Source: Micromonospora echinospora (GTDB lineage Bacteria > Actinomycetota > Actinomycetes > Mycobacteriales > Micromonosporaceae). Taken from it: a DNA stretch of 64,000 nucleotides. Position numbers and translations under genes: made by a program. Positions 21,290-29,679 of the stretch are shown one piece after another. The DNA lies in contig NZ_JACHJC010000001.1 in NCBI RefSeq assembly GCF_014203425.1, positions 620,001-684,000 of the forward strand. Direction: 5' to 3'. The notes beneath the pieces are model-generated. The model worked only from the letters and a program-made list of their open reading frames with translations. It had not been told where the DNA came from and made no database searches. Within the stretch, counting starts at the first letter, position 1. Each line of letters opens with the position of its first letter.

Positions 21290-21542
21290 GTGGTTCCTCA
21301 CTCGTGCCGGGTGCGGGACCAGCCGGACGGTTCCGCCCGGCGGGATGACGGCAAACATCATCCCCGGTCCGGACGACGGATTCTGCCCCGCCCGGACGTG
21401 TCGGGGCTTTTGTCCGGGGGGCGGCTGTCGCGAACAGGACGTCGAGACATCCGCCACGTCCGGCGTCCAGGGTCAGCGGGACCGGTCCGCGCGGTGACAG
21501 ACTGTGCAACGCACTTCTGCCGGGACGTCTGAGGGAGGCGCC

Positions 21543-22313
21543 GTGCGCTGGCGCAGCTACGTGGCGGTGGGCGACAGCTTCACCGAGGGCATGGACGACG
21601 CATATCCGGACGGCAGCTACCGGGGCTGGGCCGATCTGGTCGCCACCCGTCTGGCTGTCGAGGCCGGGCCGGACTTCGGCTACGCCAACCTGGCCATCCG
21701 CGGTCGGCTGTTCCCGAACGTGGTGGCCGAGCAGGTGCCGTCCGCGCTGGCCATGAAGCCCGGCCTGATCAGCTTCGCGGCCGGCGGCAACGACGTGCTG
21801 CGCCGCAGCTTCGACCCGGACGTGTTCGTCCCCCGCTTCGACTCGGTCGTGCAGCGGCTGCGGTCCGTCGGCAGCGACGTGGTGCTGTTCCGGTTCGCCG
21901 ACGTGATGTCCCGGCTGCCCGGTCAGCGGATGATGGCCCCGCGCGTGGCGCTGCTCAACAGGGTGGTCGGCGAGGTGGCCGAGCGGCACGGCGCGATCCT
22001 GGTCGACCTGTACGCCGACGACACCTACCTCAATCCGCTGCTCTGGAGCACCGACCGGATTCACCTGTCCGCGGAGGGCCACCGCCGGGTCGCCGCGCAG
22101 GTGCTCACCGCGCTCGGCGTCGGCTGCGACGAGGAGTGGCTGCTGGTGCCGCCGCACCCGGCGCCCAGCCCGTGGCTCGCCGCGCGCGCCGCCGACCTGC
22201 GCTGGGCCGGCAAGCACCTGGCGCCGTGGATCAAGCGCCGGCTGACCGGGCGCTCGTCCGGCGACTTCATCACCGCGAAGCGTCCGGTGCTCAGGCCGAT
22301 CGACTTCGACTGA
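21543..22313 (+). CDS. SGNH/GDSL-family esterase
   Basis: A 256-residue hydrolase. Block I is VAVGDSFTEG with Ser12 as nucleophile; block II is the Gly in NLAIRGR; block III is GGND; block V is DRIHLSAEGH with the catalytic Asp and His. No signal peptide, so it is likely cytoplasmic. GTG 21543 is chosen over upstream codons because GGGAGG lies just before it. It is followed 2 bp later by an amidohydrolase-like stub, probably in the same transcript. Substrate unknown. Confidence 0.92.
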   Translation: MRWRSYVAVGDSFTEGMDDAYPDGSYRGWADLVATRLAVEAGPDFGYANLAIRGRLFPNVVAEQVPSALAMKPGLISFAAGGNDVLRRSFDPDVFVPRFDSVVQRLRSVGSDVVLFRFADVMSRLPGQRMMAPRVALLNRVVGEVAERHGAILVDLYADDTYLNPLLWSTDRIHLSAEGHRRVAAQVLTALGVGCDEEWLLVPPHPAPSPWLAARAADLRWAGKHLAPWIKRRLTGRSSGDFITAKRPVLRPIDFD

Positions 22314-22315
22314 GC

Positions 22316-22762
22316 GTGCGTACCGTCCACGCCGCCGACCTGCTGCGGCTGACACCCGACGACCCACCCCGCGCCGGGTGGGCGGTCGTGGTCGCCGGTG
22401 ACCGGGTCGAGGCGATCGTGCCGGCGGACGAGCTTCCCGGCGCGTACCCCGGGGTGCGGGTGCGGCGGTGGGCCGGAACGCTCGGGCCGGCGCTCGTGCA
22501 CGGCGGCCCGCTGCCTCCGGCGCCCACGCCGCGCGAGCGGGTGCACGCGCTGTTCCGGCTCGGCGTCGCCGCGGTGGTCGAGGAGCACGTGGCCGATCCT
22601 GCGCTGCGGGCCGCCGCCGCCCGCAACGACGTGGCGGTGCTGCCCAGCGTGCGGCCGCCCGCGCTGGTGGCCGGCGGGCGGGCCGACCTCGCCGTGTTCG
22701 GCCCGGACGGCTCCTGCCTGGCCACAGTGGTCGCCGGGCGCCTGGTGCACCGCCGCGCCTGA
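22316..22762 (+). CDS. Imidazolonepropionase-like small domain protein
   Basis: A 148-residue protein starting at GTG. VRTVHAADLLRLTPDD, VVAGDRVEAIVPADELPGAYPGVRVRRWAGTLGPALVHGG and the end GGRADLAVFGPDGSCLATVVAGRLVHRRA look like the N- and C-terminal strands of an amidohydrolase's composite beta domain (the metal-dependent part usually begins LPGLVDxHxH), with the TIM barrel almost wholly missing. There are no metal-binding HxH residues. It may be a non-catalytic domain protein or a decayed enzyme. Confidence 0.65.
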   Translation: MRTVHAADLLRLTPDDPPRAGWAVVVAGDRVEAIVPADELPGAYPGVRVRRWAGTLGPALVHGGPLPPAPTPRERVHALFRLGVAAVVEEHVADPALRAAAARNDVAVLPSVRPPALVAGGRADLAVFGPDGSCLATVVAGRLVHRRA

Positions 22763-22790
22763 CCCCCGCCGGACGGCTGGACCTTCACCG

Positions 22791-22858
22791 CCGATCGTCC
22801 GATGTGTCCGCTCGTCCGCTTATCGGGATCGCCCGATGTCCGCCCCACTGGATAGCAT
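22791..22858 (+). promoter_or_regulatory. Promoter region with direct repeat
   Basis: GATCGTCCGATGTGTCCGC (22793-22811) recurs as GATCGCCCGATGTCCGC (22827-22843), 34 bp apart, roughly three helical turns. TCGGGATCGCCCGA (22823-22836) is also palindromic. TAGCAT at 22853-22858 is a possible -10 for the secreted-protein gene starting at 22913. The repeats would place two regulator sites upstream of that -10. Confidence 0.4.
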
Positions 22859-22912
22859 CCGCTGCCCCCGTCTATCGAGCACGGGGTGAAATCGGGGAAA
22901 GGTGGATGAGGG

Positions 22913-25042
22913 ATGACCCTCATGCCTGACAGAAATCCACGTCGAACCGGCAGGCGAAGCGTGCTCGCCGCCGCGCTGTCGATAGTGGTCGCGGCCGGAT
23001 CGGTGGTCGCCACCGCGGCGCCGGCAGCCGCGTACGACATGCGCTACGAGACGAACGCCTCGTGGGCCTGGACCGACTCGCACTCGCCCACCACGATCAA
23101 CATCGACCGGCCCGGCGACGTGCCGGTCGGCACCTGGAAGGACGAGAGGGGCCGCCCGCACACCTCGCGCGCCTACTTCACGTTCGACATCTCCCGCTAC
23201 CGGGGAGCGGACATCCAGTCGGCCGTGCTCGACGTGAAGGAGACGGCGGGCGGCGACTGCACCAGACGTCCCGTGGTCGAGCTGCGGCGTACCGCCGCCT
23301 ACACCGCCCGGTCGAGCTGGCGGAACCCCCCGGCCGACCTGGGGCTGGTCGACAGCCGCCAGCTCACCGACCAGACCGTCTGCCCGGCGCCCCGGGTGGA
23401 GTTCGACGCGATCGAAGGGCTGCGCCAGGCGCTCGCCGAGGGCCGGTCGACGCTGACCCTCTCGCTGCGGCTGCCAGCCGACGCCGAGCGGGACCCGGCA
23501 CTGGCACGGAAGTACGCCACCAAGGTCGGCATCTCGATCGACTACAACTTCCGCCCCGGCGTGCCGACCGAGCTGCAGAGCGAGACCGGCACGGCGTGCA
23601 CCACCACCGAGCCGTACCAGGTGATCCGCTACCCCGTCCCGTCCGGGGTGGTGCACGACCGGGACCGCAACAGCGGCGGCGGCACGGACCAGCTCACCGT
23701 CTCCTTCGCGGCCTGGCCGGTCGACCAGCCGGAGGCGCGGATCGAGCAGACGGACTACGCGCGCGACGGCGAGCGGGCATTCGGCCGCTACGACAACATG
23801 TATCCGTCGCCGTTCGAGCACGACCGGACGTACGCCTGGCAGATGCGGGCGGCGGACAGCCGGGCCACCGGCGAGTGGAGCCCGGTCTGCTACTTCCGCC
23901 TCGACGTCCAGGGGCCGGCCACGCCGCCCGTCGTGACGTCGACCGACTTCCCCGACGACGACGGGTGGTACCCGGCTCTGCCCGGCGAGTTCACCTTCAC
24001 CGCCAACGGCGCGGCCGACGTGGTGCGGTACGGCTACTCGCTGGACTCCGGCGTCGAGAAGACGATCGACGCGGACCGGGCGGGCGGTACGGCCACCGTC
24101 ACGCTCACCCCGGACAGCGGCCCGAACACCCTGCGGGTGTGGAGCCTGGACGCGGTCGGCAACCGCTCGGCGACCACCGAGTACACGTTCCGCGCCACGG
24201 ATGTGTCGCCGGTCGTCGAGGGACGGCTGAGCGAGATCGGGGTGCCTGCCACGTTCCAGTTGCGTCCGCAGATGGACGGCGTGGTGCGCTACCGCTACGC
24301 CCTCGACGGCGAACCCGAGCAGACGGTGGACGCCGCGGCGGACGGCTCCGCCGCGATCACCGTCACCGCGACCCGGGGCGGCTCCCGCACCCTCACCGTC
24401 ACCAGCGTCACGGCCGGCGGCGTGGAGGCCACCAGCAGCCGGCAGTTCGCCCTGCCGACCGCGCCGAAGATCTCGGCCACCGTCTACCTGCCCGTCCCCA
24501 GCGGAGGGCAGGGTGTTCCGGGCGTCTTCACCTTCACCCCCCGCCTGCCCGACACGGTCAGCTACCGCTACCAGTTCACCGGCGAGGACCAGCAGGTGGT
24601 GGCCGCTAAGGCCGACGGCACCGCGTCGGTCACCTGGGCGCCGACCGAGGCGGGCACGGTCATCCTGGTCGTGCGGAGCGTGAGCCGGGACGGCACCGTG
24701 TCGGAGCCGGCGACCCTGTCCTTCCGGGTGCGGGACCTGCGTCCCGCCGTCTCCGCCGACCCGTACCGGACGGACGTGCCCATGGGTGGTCCGGGCCAGC
24801 CGGGCGAGTTCCGGTTCACGTCGCCACTCACCACGACGGTGGCCTTCCTCTACCGGTTCGACGACGGTGCCGAGCAGCGCGTCGAGACCGGTAACCGGGC
24901 GACGGTGAGCTGGACGCCCACCGAGGGCGGGACGCACACGCTCACTGTCGTCGGGGTCACCGCGGACGGGACCCGCTCACCCGAGCAGGTCTGGACGTTC
25001 CTGGTGAACGACGCACCGCAGGTCCAGTCGGCGGAACGCTGA
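22913..25042 (+). CDS. Secreted DNRLRE-like protein with Ig-like repeats
   Basis: A 709-residue exported protein. The signal peptide carries twin arginines (RRTGRRSVLAAALSIVVAAG) and likely cleaves after ATAAPAAA. Residues about 40-215 resemble the DNRLRE beta-sandwich of surface proteins (DTxS.AxTFDIS, AVLDVKETAG). A fibronectin-like region follows (about 215-340). The C-terminus has four Ig-like repeats of about 90-100 residues, each with PG.FTFTP or similar, YRYxLDG, a VTW(A/T)PTE motif and GTxTLTVxSV. No catalytic motif is seen; probably a surface adhesin or structural protein. ATG 22913 or 22925. Confidence 0.8.
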   Translation: MTLMPDRNPRRTGRRSVLAAALSIVVAAGSVVATAAPAAAYDMRYETNASWAWTDSHSPTTINIDRPGDVPVGTWKDERGRPHTSRAYFTFDISRYRGADIQSAVLDVKETAGGDCTRRPVVELRRTAAYTARSSWRNPPADLGLVDSRQLTDQTVCPAPRVEFDAIEGLRQALAEGRSTLTLSLRLPADAERDPALARKYATKVGISIDYNFRPGVPTELQSETGTACTTTEPYQVIRYPVPSGVVHDRDRNSGGGTDQLTVSFAAWPVDQPEARIEQTDYARDGERAFGRYDNMYPSPFEHDRTYAWQMRAADSRATGEWSPVCYFRLDVQGPATPPVVTSTDFPDDDGWYPALPGEFTFTANGAADVVRYGYSLDSGVEKTIDADRAGGTATVTLTPDSGPNTLRVWSLDAVGNRSATTEYTFRATDVSPVVEGRLSEIGVPATFQLRPQMDGVVRYRYALDGEPEQTVDAAADGSAAITVTATRGGSRTLTVTSVTAGGVEATSSRQFALPTAPKISATVYLPVPSGGQGVPGVFTFTPRLPDTVSYRYQFTGEDQQVVAAKADGTASVTWAPTEAGTVILVVRSVSRDGTVSEPATLSFRVRDLRPAVSADPYRTDVPMGGPGQPGEFRFTSPLTTTVAFLYRFDDGAEQRVETGNRATVSWTPTEGGTHTLTVVGVTADGTRSPEQVWTFLVNDAPQVQSAER

Positions 25043-25051
25043 CCTGACCGC

Positions 25052-25088
25052 ACCGGCCCCACCACCTTTCCGAGGCGGTGGGGCCGGT
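25052..25088 (+). terminator. Perfect 12-bp terminator stem
   Basis: ACCGGCCCCACC (25052-25063) pairs exactly with GGTGGGGCCGGT (25077-25088) around a 13-nt loop, just after the secreted-protein stop at 25042. Confidence 0.75.
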
Positions 25089-25115
25089 GTCACATCCGTG
25101 GCCCGAGATCCGGCG

Positions 25116-25121
25116 TACCTT
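25116..25121 (+). promoter_or_regulatory. Leaderless -10 (TACCTT) for the sulfurtransferase
   Basis: TACCTT ends 7 nt before the ATG at 25129. With the terminator just upstream, this is a good promoter candidate giving a leaderless transcript. No clear -35 is visible. Confidence 0.4.
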
Positions 25122-25128
25122 GGGGATC

Positions 25129-26031
25129 ATGCCTGTGTCGAGCGATCCGCATCCTGATCTCCAGTCGTACGCCGACCCGCAGCGCCTGGTCACCACCGAA
25201 TGGCTGGCCGAGCACCTGGGCGACGAAGGGCTCGTGGTCGTCGAGTCCGACGAGGACGTGCTCCTCTACGACACCGGCCACATCCCCGGCGCCGTCAAGG
25301 TCGACTGGCACACCGAACTGAACGACCAGGTCACCCGCGACTACCTGGACGCCGCGAGCTTCGCCGAGATGTGCGCGGCCAAGGGCATCGGGCGGGACGA
25401 CACTGTCGTCTTCTACGGCGACAACTTCAACTGGTGGGCCGCGTACGCCCTCTGGGTCTTCTCCCTCTTCGGTCACCCGGACGTACGGCTGCTCGACGGC
25501 GGCCGGCAGAAGTGGGTCGCCGAGGGACGGGAGCTGACCCGGGACAAGGTGAGCCGGCCCCGCGCCTCGTACCCGGTTCCGGAGCGCGACGACGCGCCGA
25601 TCCGCGCGTACCGGGAGCAGGTCATGGCGCACGTGGAGGCGGGGCGGCCGCTGGTGGACGTGCGTTCGCCCGGTGAGTACACCGGCGAGATGCTGCACAT
25701 GCCGGACTACCCGCAGGAGGGCGCGCTGCGTGGCGGGCACATCCCGGGCGCGGTGAGCAAGCCGTGGAAGTCCGCCGCGAACGACGACGGCACGTTCAAG
25801 TCCGCCGACGAGCTGCGCGCGATCTACGCCGACCAGCTCGGGCTGAGCCCGTCCGACGACGTGGTGGCGTACTGCCGGATCGGCGAGCGGTCCAGCCACA
25901 CCTGGTTCGTGCTGCACCACCTGCTCGGCTTCCCGCAGGTGCGCAACTACGACGGCTCGTGGACCGAGTGGGGCAACCTGGTGCGGGCCCCCGTCGTGAA
26001 GGGCGACCAGCCCGGCGGCCTGACCCGCTGA
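25129..26031 (+). CDS. CysA/SseA-type thiosulfate sulfurtransferase
   Basis: A 300-residue two-domain rhodanese. The N-terminal domain (about 15-150) lacks the active cysteine ([13 protein letters not shown]... [17 protein letters not shown]). The C-terminal domain has the active loop [14 protein letters not shown] with Cys249 as the persulfide residue. The CRIGERS loop is typical of mycobacterial CysA2/CysA3 rather than E. coli SseA (CGSGVT). It probably supplies sulfane sulfur to the SufE protein at 12128, although the two are not clustered here. Start ATG 25129 is favoured by the leaderless -10. Confidence 0.94.
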   Translation: MPVSSDPHPDLQSYADPQRLVTTEWLAEHLGDEGLVVVESDEDVLLYDTGHIPGAVKVDWHTELNDQVTRDYLDAASFAEMCAAKGIGRDDTVVFYGDNFNWWAAYALWVFSLFGHPDVRLLDGGRQKWVAEGRELTRDKVSRPRASYPVPERDDAPIRAYREQVMAHVEAGRPLVDVRSPGEYTGEMLHMPDYPQEGALRGGHIPGAVSKPWKSAANDDGTFKSADELRAIYADQLGLSPSDDVVAYCRIGERSSHTWFVLHHLLGFPQVRNYDGSWTEWGNLVRAPVVKGDQPGGLTR

Positions 26032-26036
26032 GCGTC

Positions 26037-26071
26037 CCGGCCGGTCCCGCCGTCGTGGTGGGGCCGGCCGG
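26037..26071. terminator. Bidirectional stem-loop between convergent genes
   Basis: CCGGCCGGTCCC (26037-26048) pairs with GGGGCCGGCCGG (26060-26071), one G-T pair aside. It sits between convergent stops at 26031 and 26112. Confidence 0.65.
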
Positions 26072-26111
26072 TTCCGTTCGTCTCCGCCGGTTCCGGCCGT
26101 GGTCGGACCGG

Positions 26112-27305
26112 TCAGCGGGCGGCGATCGACAGGCTGCCGGGCACGTTGTCCGCCACCCGGTCGACAGCGCCGGTCTCGGGTCGCCAACGGGCCAGACCGG
26201 CGTCGTAGCGGAACAGCAGTTCGCCGTCGGCGGTCCAGCCGTACACCGCGCAGCACCCCTTGGCTCGGCCCTCCCGGCCCAGGTCGAGCAGGCGGGTCAC
26301 AGCGCCGGTGCGGGCGTCCAGCACCGCCACGCCCTCGCCCCCGCTGGAGGTGCCGGCGCCACTGGCGGTGGTGGTCCATCCGGCCTGGCCGATCCGGTCG
26401 CCGCGCTGCCAGCCTCGCCCGTAGACCTCGTCCAGGCGGTAGCCGGGGGGAAGCTGCCCGGTGGTCACCGGCCGCCGGTCCGCTGTGCCGCCGGCGGCGG
26501 GGAACCGGCGTACGGCCAGGCCGCCGTCCCCGGACCAGCCGCCAACTGTGAGCAGGTCGCCGGACCGGTCCGGCTCGGGTACGACGAGCGTCCAGGGGTC
26601 GACAGCCAGCTTCCGTGTCGCTCCGGTGCGCCGGTCCAGCTCGTACGCGGTGTCGTTGTCCCCGACGATCAGCCGGTCACCGGCCCAGACCACGTGCTCC
26701 AGGTAGCCCGCGAGCGGATAGCGGCGGACCCCGACGTCGGTCAGGTCGACCACCACCACCTCACCGGTCTGCGCGAACGCGGCGGTCCGGCCGTCCGGCG
26801 AGAGACTGCCCGGCTTGAGGGCCGTCGCCTCGTTGCCTCCGGCGTCGCGGGTGGGCGCGAGCGTGACCACGTCGAGTTCCCGGACGATGCCGTCGTCTCC
26901 CAGCACCCGGACCGTGCCCGCTTCGCCGGTGGCCGGGTCGACCGGCTGGTACAGCGCCAGTGCCCGGCTCACCGGGCGGGCGGAGAGGGCGGCGCCGACC
27001 CGGTCGCCGAGCCGGCCGAGCGGGTCGCCCGCCTCGCCGAGCCGCTCCGGGGGCCGCTGCACGACCGGCGCGTTCGGGGCCGAGGTCACCGCCGGGCGGG
27101 GCGGTGCCGCAGGGGGCGGGCCGGAGCGGTGCAGGAGCGCCGTCGTACCGCCGCCGACCAGGACCACGGCGACGGCGGCGGCCGCGGCGGCGCGGCGGGC
27201 ACGACGGACCCGGCCGGCCCGTTCCCATCCGGCGGCGGCCGGCCGCGTCGGGCGGATCTCCTCGGTGGCCCGGGTCAGCAGTCGGGTCAGCTCCGTCTCG
27301 TTCAC
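26112..27305 (-). CDS. Membrane-anchored beta-propeller, sigma partner
   Basis: A 397-residue protein starting at GTG 27305. Residues 1-35 are a short cytoplasmic segment (NETELTRLLTRATEEIRPTRPAAAGWERAGRVRRARR), about 37-55 span the membrane, and the exported part is a propeller (SLSPDGRTAAFAQTGEVVVVDL, YLEHVVWAGDRLIVGDND). GGGAGG precedes the start, and GTGA overlaps the sigma-factor stop (27302-27305). Same layout as the sigma/propeller pair at 16636-18332, so an anti-sigma-like role is the best guess. Confidence 0.82.
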   Translation of the reverse strand: MNETELTRLLTRATEEIRPTRPAAAGWERAGRVRRARRAAAAAAVAVVLVGGGTTALLHRSGPPPAAPPRPAVTSAPNAPVVQRPPERLGEAGDPLGRLGDRVGAALSARPVSRALALYQPVDPATGEAGTVRVLGDDGIVRELDVVTLAPTRDAGGNEATALKPGSLSPDGRTAAFAQTGEVVVVDLTDVGVRRYPLAGYLEHVVWAGDRLIVGDNDTAYELDRRTGATRKLAVDPWTLVVPEPDRSGDLLTVGGWSGDGGLAVRRFPAAGGTADRRPVTTGQLPPGYRLDEVYGRGWQRGDRIGQAGWTTTASGAGTSSGGEGVAVLDARTGAVTRLLDLGREGRAKGCCAVYGWTADGELLFRYDAGLARWRPETGAVDRVADNVPGSLSIAAR

Positions 27306-27832
27306 GGGTTCACCTCCCTTCCGGCGGCCAGGCCGTCGCCGGATCCGCCGGGGGCGGGCACCACGTCGCGCAGCCGGCGCAGCGCGTCGTGGCACTGGCT
27401 CTTGACGGTGCCGACCGTGACGCCGAGCGCCTCGGCGGTGGCGACCTCGGTCAGGTCCTCGAAGTAGCGCAGCACCACGACGGCCCGTTGGCGTGGCGGC
27501 AGCCGGTCGAGCGCGGCGCGCACGGTGAGCCGCAACGCGGGGTCGCCGTCCGCGTCCGGCCGGTCCGGCGGGTACGCGCTGAGCCGCTCCCGCCGCCGGC
27601 GTCGCCACCAGGAGACGGCGTCGCGGTAGAGGATGGCGCGCACGTACGCGGCCGGGTCGCCGTCGCGCACCGACGGCCAGCGCAGCGCCAGTTTGAGCAG
27701 CGCGTCCTGGAGCAGGTCCTCGGCCTGGTGCCGGTTTCCGCAGATCAGGTACGCGGCGCGCAGCAGCCGGTGCTGGTGCGACTCGACGAAGGCGAGGTAG
27801 TCCGCCCGCCCGTCGTCCGCGTCACGCCCCAT
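27302..27832 (-). CDS. SigE-family ECF sigma factor
   Basis: A 176-residue sigma factor. Region 2 is YLAFVESHQHRLLRAAYLICGNRHQAEDLLQDALLKLALRW with VSWWRRRRRERL. Region 4 is LPPRQRAVVVLRYFEDLTEVATAEALGVTVGTVKSQCHDALRRLR. It is paralogous to the sigma factor at 16636 and likewise coupled to a propeller protein. The last 20 residues are glycine-rich and weakly conserved. Confidence 0.93.
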   Translation of the reverse strand: MGRDADDGRADYLAFVESHQHRLLRAAYLICGNRHQAEDLLQDALLKLALRWPSVRDGDPAAYVRAILYRDAVSWWRRRRRERLSAYPPDRPDADGDPALRLTVRAALDRLPPRQRAVVVLRYFEDLTEVATAEALGVTVGTVKSQCHDALRRLRDVVPAPGGSGDGLAAGREVNP

Positions 27833-27847
27833 CCGGCTCCTCCTCCG

Positions 27848-28447
27848 TCACCGGCCAGACGCGCGGGACGGGGGAAAAGGTTGGGTCAGGTAGCGCTGAA
27901 TCGTCGGGCCGACCCAGGCGGCCAGCTCGTCCGGGTCGAGGTCCACCACGGGTGGCAGCCGGACGACGTACCGGGTGAGCGCGAGTCCGAGGATCTGGCT
28001 GGCCACCAGACCGGCCCGGCGTTCGGCGGTGGCCGGGTCGGCGCCGGACCGGGCCACGGCGGTGGCGAGCTGGCCGGCGAAGATGCCGCGCATCCGGTCG
28101 GCGGCGCCGGGGTTGGTGGCGGCGGCCCGGAGCAGCGCGACGAGTGTCCCGTCCGCCTCCCAGCGGCGCACGAAGTGCCGGGTCAGTGTCTCGCCGAGCC
28201 GGTCCGGCGGCACCTCGGCCAGGTCGGGCAGGTGCAGGTCGAACTCGGCCGCTGCGGCGAACAGCCCCTCCTTGCTGCCGTAGTAGCGCATCACCATCGA
28301 CGGGTCGATGTGGGCGTCGGCGGCGATGGCCCGGATGGTGGCCCGGTCGTAGCCGTCGGCGGCGAAGCGTTCCCGGGCGGCGCGCAGGATGGCCGCCCGG
28401 GTGGCGTCCGAGCGGCGGGTGCGGGTGGCGGGTCCGGTCACGTCCAC
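27848..28447 (-). CDS. TetR-family regulator
   Basis: A 199-residue regulator. The HTH is at about 15-60 (RAAILRAARERFAADGYDRATIRAIAADAHIDPSMVMRYYGSKEGLF). The C-terminal ligand domain contains ADRMRGIFAGQLATAV and is of the TetR_C family type. GTG start at 28447. It is divergent from the FAD monooxygenase at 28531, and the 83-bp gap carries a long interrupted palindrome, so it likely represses both genes. Confidence 0.92.
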   Translation of the reverse strand: MDVTGPATRTRRSDATRAAILRAARERFAADGYDRATIRAIAADAHIDPSMVMRYYGSKEGLFAAAAEFDLHLPDLAEVPPDRLGETLTRHFVRRWEADGTLVALLRAAATNPGAADRMRGIFAGQLATAVARSGADPATAERRAGLVASQILGLALTRYVVRLPPVVDLDPDELAAWVGPTIQRYLTQPFPPSRASGR

Positions 28448-28455
28448 GACTGTAG

Positions 28456-28504
28456 GCCAACACCCGTTGACATCAGTTCTACAGTGGAGTCAACAAGTGT
28501 TGGC
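28456..28504. promoter_or_regulatory. Long interrupted palindrome, TetR operator candidate
   Basis: GCCAACAC-nn-GTTGAC (28456-28471) is mirrored by GTCAAC-nn-GTGTTGGC (28489-28504), giving 14 matching bases per 16-bp arm around a 17-bp centre. A TTGACA at 28467-28472 could be a -35 for the monooxygenase. Very likely a double operator for the divergent TetR protein. Confidence 0.65.
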
Positions 28505-28530
28505 AAACGGTTGTTGACCTCAGTCCGGAG

Positions 28531-29679
28531 GTGGAAGCGATGCTGCCCGAACGCACCGACGTCCTCGTGGTGGGAGCCGGTCCGACCGGTCTGGCGGTTG
28601 CGGTGACGCTGGCCGGGCACGGGATGACCGCGACAGTTGTCGACCGGCTCGCCGAGCCGCCCGTCACGTCGCGCGCCGCCGTCGTGCACGCCGGCACCCT
28701 GGAAGTGCTGGACCGGATCGGGGTCGCCGCGCCGCTGGCCGCCCGAGGGCTGCGCTCGGCCCGGTTCAGCGTCCGCGACCGGGACCGGGTGCTGCTCACC
28801 GTCCCCTTCGACCGGTTGCCGTCGCGTTACCCGTACGCGCTGCTCATCTCGCAGGCCGAGACCGAGGCGGTGCTGACCGACCGGCTCGCCGCGCTCGGCG
28901 GGCGCGTGCTGCGGCCGTACGAGATGACCGGGCTGGACCTCGACGGCGACGGCGCCGTCGCGCGCTTCGACGGCGGCCGCGCGGTCCGGGCGCGCTGGGT
29001 CGTCGGCGCGGACGGGATGCACAGCCGGGTCCGCGAACTCGCCGGCATCGGCTTCGGCGGCCCGGCCGACCCCGGCGAGTCGTTCCTGCTCGCCGACGTG
29101 CGCGTGGACAGCGCGCTCCCGCGCGACCAGGTGAGCCTCTTCCTGTCCCGGCAGGGCCCGCTGGTCTGGGCGCCGCTGCCCGACGGCACGGTCCGGCTGG
29201 TCGCCACGGTGACCGACGCGCCGCGCGAGCCGCAGGCGCACCACTTCCAGGCGCTGCTCGACGAGCGCGGTCCGGCGCGGCGGCCGGATCGGATCACCGG
29301 GATGGCGTGGTCGTCCCGGTTCCGGATCCACCACCGGATCGCGAGCACCTACCGCTGCGGCCCGGTGCTGCTCGCCGGGGACGCGGCGCACGTGCACAGC
29401 CCGGCCGGCGGGCAGGGGATGAATCTCGGCCTGCGGGACGCGGTCGCGCTCGGCGACGCGCTCGCCGCCGGCCCGCGGGCCCTCGACCGGTACGCGGCCG
29501 ACCGCCGCCCCCGCGCCGAGGAGGTGCTCGGCTTCGCCGCCAACCTGACCCGCCTCGCCGCCGCCCCACCCTTCGCGCGCCCGCTGCGCAACCTGCTGCT
29601 CCGAGCGGTCTCCACCCTCCCCCCGGCCCGCCACCGCATCGCAGTCCGCCTCGCGGGCTTCGAACCACCACCCCGCTGA
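28531..29679 (+). CDS. FAD-dependent monooxygenase (PheA/TetX/UbiH family)
   Basis: A 382-residue flavoprotein hydroxylase. GAGPTGLAVAVTLAGHG at about 12-28 is the FAD GxGxxG motif, RWVVGADGMHSRVREL is the DG motif, and GDAAHVHSPAGGQGMNLGLRDAVALGDAL is the second FAD motif. The C-terminal thioredoxin-like domain of phenol hydroxylases is absent. Substrate unknown; aromatic hydroxylation or antibiotic inactivation are both common in the family. Control by the divergent TetR regulator suggests induction by the substrate. Confidence 0.92.
   Translation: MEAMLPERTDVLVVGAGPTGLAVAVTLAGHGMTATVVDRLAEPPVTSRAAVVHAGTLEVLDRIGVAAPLAARGLRSARFSVRDRDRVLLTVPFDRLPSRYPYALLISQAETEAVLTDRLAALGGRVLRPYEMTGLDLDGDGAVARFDGGRAVRARWVVGADGMHSRVRELAGIGFGGPADPGESFLLADVRVDSALPRDQVSLFLSRQGPLVWAPLPDGTVRLVATVTDAPREPQAHHFQALLDERGPARRPDRITGMAWSSRFRIHHRIASTYRCGPVLLAGDAAHVHSPAGGQGMNLGLRDAVALGDALAAGPRALDRYAADRRPRAEEVLGFAANLTRLAAAPPFARPLRNLLLRAVSTLPPARHRIAVRLAGFEPPPR

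Noticed and set aside
19782..22367. 861-residue minus-strand frame over several genes
   Set aside because: Overlaps the metalloprotease and the SGNH gene, low complexity and Arg/Gly-rich; a GC-rich shadow frame.
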